Assembly (NCBI GenBank): GCA_977006965.1
Contig: OZ345364.1
Span: 558,001-622,000, forward strand
Length of the DNA: 64,000 bases
Source: Phymatolithon calcareum
Taxonomy: Eukaryota > Rhodophyta > Florideophyceae > Hapalidiales
Direction of reading: 5' to 3'
Position numbers and translations under genes: made by a program. Of this stretch, positions 1 through 9,904 are shown one piece after another (position 1 is the stretch's first letter; every line of letters begins with the position of its first letter). The notes beneath the pieces are model-generated. The model was not told where the DNA came from. It saw nothing but the letters and a program-made list of their open reading frames with translations, and ran no database searches.

Positions 1-73
1 CGCGCGGATCGGCGGGCAGGCCGAGCGAGAGTAAGTCCTGAAGATCGGCGCGGGAAACGACCTCGGACGTCAT
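1..73 (-). CDS. possible 5' end of a gene running off the left edge
   Basis: On the minus strand an ATG at 73-71 opens a frame that stays open to the window edge (24 codons, beginning MTSEVVSRADLQDLLSLG). This stretch is clearly more GC-rich than the DNA to its right, as coding sequence often is. I do not recognise the protein. On the plus strand the same stretch contains GAGAGTAAGT, a good splice-donor match, so it could instead be the end of a plus-strand exon. Both readings are weak because only 73 bases are visible. Confidence 0.3.
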   Translation of the reverse strand, partial: MTSEVVSRADLQDLLSLGLPADPR

Positions 74-129
74 AAAATTTTCCTTTCCGCACGTTCACAC
101 GATACGATGCTCTGCGTGGCCATTGAAGT

Positions 130-333
130 GAAATGATTTTCCCCCTCGAGATATCTCCGTTGAGATCAGAGGTAGGTTTTCTTATTTTGCTGACATAGCC
201 GTTTTTATGCGAAATGGAGCCTCTGGGCTCTGAGTTGAGTCCTCGAGGCTCATCAGAAGTGTTGCCCCAAGCGTCTGCAGATGCGTTGGTAACACTATAA
301 TAAAAATATCCACTTCTTCTTCTTCTAGATTGC
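130..333 (+). mobile_element. LINE-E 3' end with (TTC)n tail, truncated
   Basis: This is the 3' portion of a retroposon family found repeatedly in the window. Hallmarks are a ccctcgag block, the segment gttgccccaagcgtctgcag, then agatgcgttggtaac, a short A/T stretch and a run of TTC. Related copies are near 12.6-12.77, 54.6-54.9, 58.35-58.69 and 63.3-63.8 kb. The 58.35 kb copy has a clean 14-bp target-site duplication, which shows that the family moves by retrotransposition. Confidence 0.6.
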
Positions 334-454
334 ATAGCCTGTCAGGCCACAGAAGTTGCTGCTCATACTAATGGTAATGGAATTCTCAGCCAGAACGCTA
401 CAATGACCGTACGAATGTATCTTCACTTCGTCCTGCAATACGAGTGCCTAGAAG

Positions 455-520
455 AAAGGTAGATATTTATTTAAAAGTTTCCAACGGATCTGCTGACACT
501 TCGGGCTAAAGGTTTTGGCT
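455..520 (-). mobile_element. LINE-E 3' tail fragment, inverted
   Basis: The reverse complement of this stretch matches the end of the (TTC)n-tailed retroposon family: an agaaggtagat...ttatttaaaagtt block followed by the complement of the gcatctgctgac segment. It lies immediately before the first copy of the 1.8-1.9 kb repeat unit and is inverted relative to the copy at 130-333. Confidence 0.5.
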
Positions 521-2330
521 GGAGTACTAATGTCTATTTTACGGAAATTTTACCTCAATTGAGGGAATAAGATTCATTTAATTTTTTGCACATGAAAGCT
601 TCTCGCTATCAAGCGCATCAACAGCGCCAAGCTCATAGAGGTCTTCAGCATGCTTAGTGAAGCAGCTCCTAACAGTAAAAGCGTCCCTAATGTATATTGT
701 GGCACTATCAAGCGCATTACATGGGGAGCACACAATGGTCAAGGTCTTGCATTTTCAAACTCTGCAGTTGTTTTGCACGACAAAAGTAGTCATCATGACC
801 TCTGCTGTCATCTTTTTATTTTTCTTAGGGTAACGTGGCATCCAACGCTGCTCTCGAATGCAAATTTACGCTCTGGTGCGACTGAACGTCGACAAGGAAT
901 GCGCGTGTCAAATGCTATCGATGAGCTGCTCGCCCGGCACTTCGCAAAACCTTCGCTGCGTCATGTGCTGCTGACACTCTGCATGGGCACCAGAGAATAA
1001 AAAACAGCTAACAATCTAGAAAATCGCCAGAAGAGATGACCCCTACGAACTATAGGCGCACTTGTTGAATCTCTGCAGAGTCAGCACTCACCATGTATGA
1101 ATCCACACATGCAATGCGCCTTATACCGGCATACGCGGCCACAAGACAGCACAGAACTGCCATTACGTGGGCCAATTGGCCTTCAAAATCTCTTTGACAC
1201 AGTGTGCTTTCTGTGGTCATTCATGGGATCGACTGAATCTTGACCGAGCTGCACTGAATACATGTCGCCTAATTCACTTGATTGCACTCTTAATGAAGTC
1301 AATCGGAGGTATTCGGCCACGTCATCCCTGTTATTGAAGAAGAAGGGCCGGGAAATAATTCATCGGCCTGGTAGACTTCCAGAAACCACTCTCAGCGCCG
1401 AACTCAACTTTTTCCATGAGGACGAGTATTTCGAAAACCTTAATAGGCTCTGTCACTGTAGTCTCTTTTCGCTCCTTTCGTCTTATCTTAACAGACGTCC
1501 AAGCAGCAAGTTTTACCAGGTAACTTGGGGAAACATCGTCACCACGCAATCGCACTTCGAATGAAGCCCAGTACCACAATTCTCGGATAAGAAGTCTCCG
1601 TTTAGAGTGCGAAGTTTCTACAACTGAGAATAAAATCGTCAATAAAAAGGACATAGAACTTCCGCTTGTACCTTGGCACCCAATGAGCGCACATATTCGG
1701 CTCGCGGTCGGGCGTGATGACATCAAGTTCGCGGTGCGATGGTTGGTCCCAAGGGCCCTGTAAGACTTAGGCGAGAGAGCTCGGAAGAGGGCGTTTAGAG
1801 CTTCTGAAGGTTGTATCGAAGCCTGTGTGCCCTTCTGAGGAGCATGTGATCGCGACTGTAGACGATAAACAGGCGTTTCGCGATGAAGATGGGCAAGGAT
1901 GATCACTGTAAGCAGGCCTGGGCAGTACCGCGCTTTTGCCAGTGTTGGCTCGGTTCAAGCTGCTTAGCATCTGGAATGTCATCGTCAGCGTTCTTTGCCT
2001 TGACGTTGACAATATTGACTGTCTTAATCTTAGTCTTCTTCAAAGGATGACGAATTAAGACCCATTTCACGCGATGTGACATGCTCGCGCGACCATTGAT
2101 TTTTCCCCGAGTACATTCTGAACCATACGATTCATTTTTTTTGACTTCGAAAAGGCTCCGCATAGTCTGGAGCACTCAGCGAGACCGCTTACTGATGCTG
2201 CCTTGGTGTGTACTGATGTACCGACCGCGCGTGGGCGGTGTTTTTCTCTCGGAATGGCAGGTCTGGTACTTCTGAGTGACCAACATATTTTCGTTGCTAG
2301 CGACGAACGAAGCGAATTTAAGATAGTATT
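520..2330 (+). repeat. dispersed repeat unit, copy 1
   Basis: First of two head-to-tail copies of a repeat of about 1.8-1.9 kb. Anchors shared with the copy at 2440-4470 include cctcaattgaggga near the left edge, a block with tcatcatgac, the segment gtcactgtagtctctttt, and the gcgcgaccattgatttt block near the right edge. Short reading frames exist in it on both strands but none is conserved between copies, so I read it as non-coding or long dead. This copy lacks the LINE insertions seen in copy 2 and serves as the empty site for them. Partial copies lie near 13.3-13.8 kb and 57.96-62.76 kb. Confidence 0.6.
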
Positions 2331-3109
2331 GTGGATACTGCTCGCACAGAAGATGAGCCAGGCTTTACGAATATGACGTGAATGATCTGTTTCGAATTTG
2401 CTTTATGGATTTTTTCGAGCTTTCAAATCGCCCCTCAATTGAGAGGGTTCGTAAAATAGACACTAGTGTCTATGTGACGGGATTTTTCCCTCAACTGAGG
2501 GAATGCGAATTATTTAATATTTGCAAGCTAGAGCCACTAACTGTCAGGCTCGTCAAATACATCACACTCATGGATGTCTTGAACATTCTTAATGAAACAG
2601 TTCCTACCAGTAGAAACGCCGCAAATATATAGTGTGACAGTGCCACATGATGTGCACAAGGGCGTGGTCGTCTTAAATTTCCCAGCTCTGCAGTTGTTTT
2701 GAACAGCACAAGCAGTCATCATGACATGCTCAGTCCTCATTTTCTTTTTATTGGGAGTTAATTGTGTTCTAACAAGCTCCCGATCTCTATCTATTGAGCT
2801 CCTTTCCAATACCAACGGAATATGGAGTCATCGACACAAATGACGTCCGACGAAAGCAAAGTGCACTTTCTGTGGTCAGTTATGGCATCAATGGAATCTT
2901 GACCAAACGACCAGCAGTGCTGCGCAGACTACATGTTTCACATAGTTGCACACTGACTGAATTCACTGAAGGTAATATGCGAAAGGAATCCCAGTCTTTG
3001 AAGAAGAAGGAGCGGGGAAATAGTTCTCTGGCCTTGTCGTACTCCAAAAATTGCTCTCGTCGCTGAGCTCAACCCTCGCCATGAGGACGAGTATTCCGAA
3101 AAACTCAAT

Positions 3110-3404
3110 ACCCGTGGTGGGCATGTTTAGGCATGGAGAAACAAGGTCGTACGACCCAATGTGCAAAACCTGTAACCCTGGTTGCAATGAAACTTAATTT
3201 CACCCGATTTTAAGGTGTGGTGGGCGTTCGGTCTCCAGACGTAAATTTATTGGTAGAGAGGACACAAAAACCGTAGAAGAGCTATGCCGTGAGAGAACCT
3301 TAGCAATACTCACATTTCTGAACAATGAAAACCTGTTGCAGAACAGCTTTAGGATCTTACCTTCAGTGTGAGCATTCTCTCCACAATAAAGAAAGATTGA
3401 AAGC
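3110..3404 (+). mobile_element. LINE-A, 5'-truncated copy with 10-bp TSD
   Basis: This stretch matches the last part of the long LINE at 44.6-48.8 kb. It includes the Cys-x2-Cys zinc-finger codons (CKTCN here, CKACN there), the segment encoding an LKFLNN-like end (ttctgaacaatga), and the caataaagaaaga tail. It is flanked by aaaactcaat at 3100-3109 and 3405-3414. Repeat unit copy 1 near 1435-1450 and the copy near 60240 lack the insert, so the boundaries are well supported. Truncation from the 5' end is normal for LINE insertion. Confidence 0.85.
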
Positions 3405-4119
3405 AAAACTCAATCAGCTCTTGCACTGTAGTCTCTTTTTCTGCAAATCTTCTCAGCTAAGCAGACGCTCAAGCAGTAAAATTTTCGCAGGTGATCGTGG
3501 CTCCCCATGAGCGACCATTCGGCACGCGGTCAGGCGAGACGACATCAAGTTCCTCTTGCGATAAACGCTTGGTCCCAAGAGCCGTTCAAGACGTAGATGA
3601 GAGAGCGCAGAAGAGGACGCTTAGAGCTAATAAAGGTTTTATCGAAGCTTTTCTGCCATTCTTATGAGCTTCTGATTGCGAATGTGGACGATTAACTTGC
3701 GTTTCGCGTTGAAGATGGGCGAGGATGAGTACTGTAAGCAGTCCTTGTTGATATCGCGCTTTGCTGATGTTGGCTCGCTTCAAGCAGGTGATCTTCTCCA
3801 ATGCCATCTTCAGTGTCCCCAGTCTTGGTGCCGAACGTTTTGACTATTCAAAATTAGTTTTCTTCCCACGATACCAAACTAGGACATATTTTACGCGAAG
3901 TGATATGCTTGCGCGACCATTGATTTTGCCTCGAGTACCTCCTGAACCATACTACTCACCGTTTTTTAATTGGAAAGTCTCCATATGGTCTGGAGCACTC
4001 TACGAAACCGGTCAACGATGCTGCCTTTGTGTGTACGGATGTACCGATCACGCGGGGCCCGACTTTTTTCGCATGTCATGGCAGGTCAGGTACTTCTGGG
4101 TGACAACTATGTTGTAGTT

Positions 4120-4310
4120 TCATCCAAGATTAGTCCTGAAATTGAAGATGAATGTAACCGACTCCCTAGAGCACTTGTTGGGAGAAAAATACGAATCAAG
4201 GATATACTAAATAGTCGAACTACGTTAACTTAGAAAATCATGCGAAAGCGGCCCTGTTACTCTTGAAGAGAGGCCTTGGGAGCTTTAAAATAAATCAACA
4301 CATATCCCCC
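4120..4310 (+). mobile_element. LINE-B, 5'-truncated copy with TSD
   Basis: Contains the last codons of the LINE-B reading frame (SSKISPEIEDECNRL... ending at a TAA) and its 3' UTR (aaagcggccctgttactctt ... aaaataaatcaacacatatc). The same ending is at 62290-62485 and 43894-44124. Flanks are actatgttgtagtt (4106-4119) and actatattgtactt (4311-4324), 12 of 14 identical. The uninterrupted target is visible in the related repeat near 13610-13635. Confidence 0.85.
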
Positions 4311-4474
4311 ACTATATTGTACTTGCTAGCGCCGAACTAAACGATTTTATGGTAGTAGTAGTTTCGGTACTCTTCACCCACTATGCAGTTCAAGTCCGAC
4401 TTTCCAATAATGGCGCGAATGATCCGTACTGCGTTCTTTTTACTAACTTTTTCGAGGTTTTGAATCGCCCCAGG

Positions 4475-5185
4475 CTTCGCCTGGCAGTTTTTGAGATAAC
4501 CTTCTTTGTTCGCTGGGTTATAATCCTGTAGTTCAGTACCCTCATTGCTACAGGAATGTGTTCTGTGACACCCTCCCACATGCCGTTTAACAGTTCGGGT
4601 ACCTCTCCTTCTAAGGACTTCGTCATGAAGATATCGATGTTGCTCTTGCCATGGTTGGATACAAATGTTGGTCTTGTTGTCGTCCTTATTCTCCAGTTGA
4701 ATTTTTCGGCCCACGAAACAATCTTGTTCCCTCTCCAGTTTCCTGTGCGGTCCCAGTGCCTATGCCTTGCGTTAAGGTCACCCATGATTATCGCCTTCCC
4801 CCTGCAATGACGGTGGATGAATTCCAAGCACTTGTCGTACTCCTCTCGACTCGCAAGAGGAGATATGTATGCAACCGACACTGCAATGTCCATCACATTT
4901 GCAACCACGACCTGGAATGCTTTTGTAGCCATCTTACCCAGCACTTTGGTTGGAGTACCAGCCTTAGTAATTAAAGCTACACCTCCTCGTGGTCGTTCTC
5001 GAGGGCCCTGCGGACGGGTAGAACAAATTTGGTCGAAATTCACCCTGATCGCTGTGTCTTCTTTTTGAAAAGTCTCCGTGAGACCAAGGACTTGCACATG
5101 GTGTTTTGCCATGATTTGGTCAACCATTTTGGGCGTCTCTGCTGATCCGCCCACGTTAAAAGTGGAGAATATTATTCTTTACCGC
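4475..5185 (-). pseudogene. LINE apurinic-type endonuclease fragment
   Basis: An open minus-strand frame encodes an endonuclease/exonuclease/phosphatase domain of the kind found in non-LTR retrotransposons, which nicks target DNA. Visible motifs in order are an N-terminal FSTFNVGG with the conserved Asn, GLTETF with the metal-binding Glu, GDLNARHRHWD with the Asp-x-Asn pair, and a terminal VTEHIPV. In active enzymes the last motif reads Ser-Asp-His. Here Ser and Asp are replaced by Thr and Glu, so activity is doubtful. No RT follows: the frame runs into the unrelated repeat unit at about 4470. Upstream a stop lies close to the first motif. This is a decayed fragment, a different family from LINE-A. 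Confidence 0.8.
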
Positions 5186-5987
5186 TCTGGGGTACTGACA
5201 TGATACCCATCGTTTGTACCACCCAATAGAGTCTAGGCACGTAGTTACCATGAGCCATTGACTCATTCTCATCGCTCCCATGATTCTGCTTAAGAGCGCA
5301 TGTCCTGTTCCGGATAATGTGCTCGGGCAGAAGAACAAGGGAGAACCCGATTCCTGTTTGTTGATTGTAAACTTATTCCGTAGCTTCGGGTACATCCAGT
5401 TCCTGTTCCGCACGACTTCGTGCCCAACCGCTGATCCGCGGTCTCTTTCGATTACAAGTGTTCTACGTTTTTCATTCTATTCTCAATCGGATTTGGCCCT
5501 ACGCTTCCAAAACGTCCTATCTCTTAACGAACCGAAAACTTTCGGAAAAATCATGAAATGAGCTCCATAGTTGCAGTCGGAAAAGTTTGCGTTGGTCATA
5601 CCAGTATCACGTTCTGATGTGCATGTGTGTGCTTACTTCACGATTACACACGTTTTTCGGCGCAACATCTAGGCACTCGGAAAGTCGCCCGCGCATTGTC
5701 CTCAGATCTGTTCGAGACTTTTTTTTTAAAAATCTACATTTCATTTTCTTGCAATACGCATGGTGGGGACAAGAAAAAATTCTACAAACGTCGAGATTTA
5801 CTGTACCCCTCTCCGGAGATACGTGAGCAGCCTGAAAAAGAGCAAAGTTCATCATGAACTTTGCTCTTTTCCAGGTATATTGAAAGCCACAGCCCCACTC
5901 TCTGCTTCGCGGACATGCCCTTGGCTGGTGTTAGGATTGATAAAATCAAACAGAATTCTAATTCTGCGGCCAATCCATTCAAAAAGT

Positions 5988-6346
5988 CCTGTCCGATCTT
6001 CAAAAAGAGATACTGGAAATGGCTGTTGATACTGTCCAAAGAATTGCTCCGGGTGGAATCGAGTTGTCGAGCGGTAGGCAGAGAAGAAGGAGTGCTTTCC
6101 TAATTACCTCGCAGAAATAACGATCTGCCGTCATCTAAGTAGAAGTTAATTAAGAATAAAGCGCTGCCTTGCGAGCCCCACGAGGGGACAAAGCAAGTGA
6201 CATGACATGACATGACTGTCCAAAGAAAATGTCTGAAATCAACTACTTAAATGAGAACGTAAGCGAAGGATTGTAGCGCAACGAAAAGTCTCTCAGGTGT
6301 AATGATAATTGACAAAGGGAGCTTCAATTAAACAGAAATCCAATCC
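5988..6346 (+). mobile_element. LINE-C 3' tail inside the fold-back arm, copy 1
   Basis: Matches the end of the LINE-C frame and its UTR at 43485-43660 (gatcttcaaaaagagat, then aacgtaagcgaaggattgta and gtctctcaggtgtaat). Flanked by aatccattcaaaaagt (5972-5987) and aatcgattcaaaaagt (6347-6362), a 16-bp TSD with one mismatch. The same insertion at the same place is present in copy 2 (15051-15225), so it predates the segmental duplication. It is itself interrupted by a SINE-like insert. Confidence 0.8.
6044..6214 (+). mobile_element. SINE-like insert with (TGACA)n tail
   Basis: A 171-bp segment absent from the otherwise identical LINE-C tail in copy 2. It is flanked by actgtccaaagaa (6031-6043 and from 6215), a perfect 13-bp target-site duplication, and ends in gacatgacatgacatg. 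Size, tail and TSD are those of a SINE, but I see no convincing RNA polymerase III A and B boxes. Confidence 0.7.
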
Positions 6347-6830
6347 AATCGATTCAAAAAGTGGACAACCACGCATAATTTGTCATCGCCGAGATAGAAT
6401 CATGATGATTCTATCTCGGCGATCACGCACTATGCGTGGTTGTCTACTTTTTGAATGGATTGGCCGAAGAATTAGAATTCTGTTGGATTTTCTCAAACCC
6501 GACACCAGACAAGGACGTGTCCGCGAAGCAGAGAGCGGGGCTGTGGCTTTCAATATAAGCATTACCCTCTTCTGGGCACCGAAGATTGTTTCTTTACGGC
6601 CCAGTTCACAGTTGGATCGACCAGATATGACGCAAAACAGACCGCCTAGAATCGAAGCGGAAAAGGAAGATTCCATACGATTAGACAAGTGAATTGCCAG
6701 CAATGCTCAAGCTCCCCAAGGTGAAGCACAGAAAACTCGCACTGCAGTATGCCTGCGGAAGATTCCCACGGGTGTCAACAACAAGTATGGCCGAAGAATT
6801 CGGCACAAGAGCCAGAGAGAATATGGAGAC

Positions 6831-9125
6831 CACGTTTGGTACAAATATTATTTTTATTGTTTTATTGCAATTTATTGCAATATAATGCAATAAAGCCTTA
6901 ATTGCCCTGAGAGGTACTTATTGCAATAATTATTGCAAAAAGTAATGGCATATGATCGAAAATCAAGGTACACCCTTGCCCTCCTCGGCGCTGGCAAGAT
7001 CGTCGTACAGCGCTGCGGTACAGAATCTGTAAGGGAAATTTACGGAAAAGGGTTATAGAAGCTCCCCACACAGTTTACGTATTGCCACCCGAATCTGCGG
7101 CATCCAATTGTTGTCAGGAATTCTGCTCTGTTATCGATGCCTCTCGATAATTACAGACACGTCGACCGGCATTGACTCGGAAATTGCTCCTGAATGCTGT
7201 CTTGCTCACGCGATCTCTTGGACTTCACACTCCTGCGAATTGCTCTGCCGAAACACTACTTCCAGACTGTCAAGCAACGGACGCAAACCAGGCCCCAAAG
7301 AAGTTGTTGAGGTGCTAACGCAGAAGCTACGAGAAGAAGAACGCGATGTGCAGTCTCGCAGAATCGGAATAACACGCTATAAGGAGCCTTTTAACATCCT
7401 TCTCTGCCCGAAAGGTGCTGACTGCCGAGACAATGGTGAAATCGCTTTTGAAAAAGGAAAGGGGCATACTAACCCATACAGCCCCCTGAAGAGTTGCATA
7501 TCTGGAGAAGCGATGATCACCTTTTCAGGTCTACAGATATGCGCTGGCCAGTCTACGCCGCGGCCAAGCAAGATCGTTTATAGCCACTCACTCACCAATG
7601 ACATTTCTCGCAACTGACAAGGAAAAGGCCATGTACGGGTACATTAGACTTGTCGTCTACATGTCATTGCCGGTGTCACATGTTCAAAGCGAAGAATATC
7701 GCAAGTTTTCCTGTTTCTGTGAGAAGTTCTCAACTCGGACATTCAAAGAGACACTATTCAAGCTCGTTGAGCTCGTCGAACTGCGAATAAGAGACGATAT
7801 TTCTGATAGCAAAGGACCCATTATGCACGATGGCTGGACCGCCAATGGGACACGTTACTTGGGTGTATACGGATTGTTCATAAGACGTGTGAAGATGCTG
7901 GAAAGAGGCACCGCGCGCAAGATTGAAGAGCTCGCTATTGTGCTTCTGTCTGAGAGTCCTATTGCGAAAGTAGAAGATGATAATGTTCAAGGAGGCATTT
8001 CGGATCTTGAAACCACTACGTTCAACGCACACGCTCACGTGCGTCAACTAGAAGACGTGTTCGACTTCTTCGGGGTCAACGTGCATACCTGGGCAGTTTG
8101 TCAGGTTGCCGACCACTGCAATGTCAATAAGTCAATCGCCAGGCTTATAGAAATCGCTCATGTTAGCTGTGCTTTTCATAAGCTCAACCTAGAGGTGAAA
8201 AAGATGGTTGTCAGTGACGATAGACTCCAAGCAGCGATAGACCAGTGCATGCAAGGATGAAGAACTGCAAAAAACTGAAGAACCGAGCAATACTATGCAA
8301 CCTTACTGATTTGGCTCCAGTTATGCATAATGAGAAGCGCTGGTCCGGAAAGTATCATATGCTCAAGCGCTTCAACCGCATACGCGAGCAGTTAATCGAC
8401 GCAGCAAAGGTGGAAGGAGAAACGATAGCTATGGACGAGAGGGAGCAGCTCCGCAACAGATCTATGCTCTACACAAGTCAGTTTAAGCAAATCAACCAGG
8501 TAACTGTAGAACTACAGAAGAGCTGTACTTCGTTGTCGGACTGTCGCCTAGCTCTTGATGAGTTGATTTCAGCAGTAGAGCAGTGCAAGTACAATGTCAA
8601 CTCACCATTATACCGATCTCAGCTTGGAAAACACTACATTGCATCACGTACATCAATTGTGCGTGACCCAGCATTCGAGTCGGGAGTTGTTAAGATACAG
8701 CGCAGTGAGTCCGATGCTATGACAAGTGAAGAGAAGGATTCATGCAAGAAACTCAAACAGGAACACGATGACGGTATAACAAGCTCCATCCGCGGATGAG
8801 GAGGAGGCCGGCTGTCGATGGCGGAAAAAAAGCGCAAGCGTGCCGAGGTCCATCAGCCCTGCTGTTTCTTAAAGAGAGCAAAGGTTACTGGGACCAGCAG
8901 TCGGTCTCCGTGGCGATGAACACTGCCCGGAGCGCAAGAGTGATCCAACGCGTGAGTGAAGACATGGCGCAGGAGGACCTGAATTAGATTCTGTTATTGC
9001 AATTGATATTGGAAGAATGGTCAGATATTGCAAATCCTATTGCCTTCAACCTTGTATTATTGGTATTGCAATTGCTAATGCATCATGTGCCCGAATAAAT
9101 AACAATAATATTGGTACTATCCCTG
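6831..9125 (+). mobile_element. hAT DNA transposon, degenerate
   Basis: Proposed ends are cacgtttggtacaaatatt (6831) and, inverted, cagggatagtaccaatatt (ending 9125). They agree at 11 of 19 positions overall and nearly perfectly over the inner part. Inside both ends are clusters of ATTGCAAT-type motifs (6855-6945 and 8994-9080), like the subterminal transposase-binding repeats of hAT elements. No convincing 8-bp TSD is visible, so the exact ends are tentative. The insert is missing from segmental copy 2. Confidence 0.6.
7270..8990 (+). pseudogene. hAT transposase, frameshifted and internally deleted
   Basis: Several consecutive frames make up one decayed hAT-superfamily transposase. At 7370-7500 there is a BED-like zinc-finger region (ILLCPKGADC ... 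GKGHTNPYSPLKSC) whose His looks lost. Frame 7598-8260 carries DGWTANGTRYLGVYG, the usual first catalytic Asp, and ADHCNVN, the second Asp, followed by VSCAFHKLNL. Near 8250 the frame shifts into 8245-8799, with EKRWSGKYHMLKRF, a conserved hAT block. The C-terminal dimerisation signature ALLFLKESKGYWD appears in a third frame at 8860-8910. The block that normally holds the catalytic Glu, just before that signature, appears deleted around 8800-8850. The protein cannot be functional. Confidence 0.8.
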
Positions 9126-9129
9126 CCTA

Positions 9130-9322
9130 CAGACTTCCGAAGATATAGGCAAGGCTTCCTCTGATGTTACCTACCTTTGCGTAGCTCACGAAACGTCCAC
9201 CAGTATGGCAGACGGGAAAACTCAGGACTCAAAGTAGTCCTATCTCAGTCCTCTACGGGATTGTTAGCGCTTGGACTCGACCACTTTTTGCCTTGCATTC
9301 TGCGGATTAATACATGCCTTCT
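9130..9322. repeat. 193-bp direct repeat, left copy
   Basis: About 96% identical by eye to 10961-11153 and exactly the same length (cagacttccgaagatat ... tacatgccttct). It abuts the proposed hAT end. The two copies bracket the first Cys-rich gene. The sequence to the left of the right copy, tttatttaaaagcccc, reads inverted like a LINE tail with poly(A) signal, so this is probably the end of a minus-strand retroposon family. Confidence 0.75.
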
Positions 9323-9790
9323 ATTATGATTGGGCCACGTTTTATAAGAGGCCCTGTGTTCGGCATAATAACAAAGCAATCCCCGAATAGCACGACGGTA
9401 GTATCAGCTGTCTGGAAGTTGATAGAACAAAAAAAGATGCACATCTGATGGCAGAACGAGAGACAAGCGTTGCAACACGAAGCCTACGCTGATTCGGCAC
9501 ACGAGGCCCTGGTTTTTGAAAAGGCTGGCTCACGAGTTCGATAATACAGTACGTCTTACTTTAGCAAGCAATCTAGAAAAAGATAATTCTGGTCGCCTTT
9601 AATGTATCTTAGCACAACAGTCCAGGAAAGTCCTGGTTAGCACCTTACACGAGTTCGGTCACCTTAAAATACGTTTCGGAGACGAATTTCTGCAATCAAA
9701 ATCCAAAAGTGACAACCAGGTCTTTCTTGTTCGGTGTCAAGTTGAACATGGCATGCACAAATATTGTAGTAGAGGGATCCTCCTATCAAT

Positions 9791-9821
9791 AATAAATTTA
9801 TCAATGGTTTCTGGATTCAGT
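9791..9821 (+). promoter_or_regulatory. core promoter candidate of the 236-aa Cys-rich gene
   Basis: An AT-rich box (aataaatttatc, 9791-9802) is followed by TCAGT at 9817-9821, the arthropod initiator consensus, at the right spacing for a TATA/Inr pair. The predicted 5' UTR is about 85 bases. The paralogue has the same arrangement at 16267-16299, although the flanking bases have diverged. No RNA evidence is available. Confidence 0.5.
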
Positions 9822-9904
9822 ACAAATACCGAAACGTTCCATAACGGAGAGTCGACAAGAAGATCGTAGCCTTCGAACGGTTTCTCTAGCACCAGATACG
9901 AACC

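Larger units (their letters stand above)
2440..4470 (+). repeat. dispersed repeat unit, copy 2, with two nested LINE tails
   Basis: Second head-to-tail copy of the repeat unit. It starts at a small palindrome, agacactagtgtct, followed by ccctcaactgaggg. It is interrupted by a 295-bp LINE-A tail at 3110-3404 and a 191-bp LINE-B tail at 4120-4310, both absent from the other copies. The right end (about 4345-4470) is nearly the same as 13645-13770. Confidence 0.6.
5838..6580. mobile_element. fold-back element with long inverted arms, copy 1
   Basis: Left arm 5876-5987 is the near-perfect inverse of about 6448-6570 (blocks such as ttgaaagccacagc, ctctctgcttcgcgg and agaattctaattc recur inverted). 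The centre is a palindrome around 6363-6450 (accacgcat ... cgccgagatagaat / attctatctcggcg ... atgcgtggt). A separate palindrome with 16-bp arms, aagagcaaagttcat either side of one base, sits at 5838-5872. The left arm is split by a LINE-C tail. There is no transposase, so this is a non-autonomous element. Confidence 0.7.

Noticed and set aside
1331-1906. 191-codon minus-strand frame in repeat unit copy 1
   Set aside because: The frame is not kept in the other copies of the repeat unit, which have stops and shifts throughout, so no present-day gene can be supported.
6796-6810. gaattcggcacaag resembles the EcoRI cDNA-library adaptor gaattcggcacgag
   Set aside because: One base differs, no vector or poly(A) sequence adjoins it, and the surrounding DNA continues normally. 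Probably coincidence, although a vector screen would settle it.
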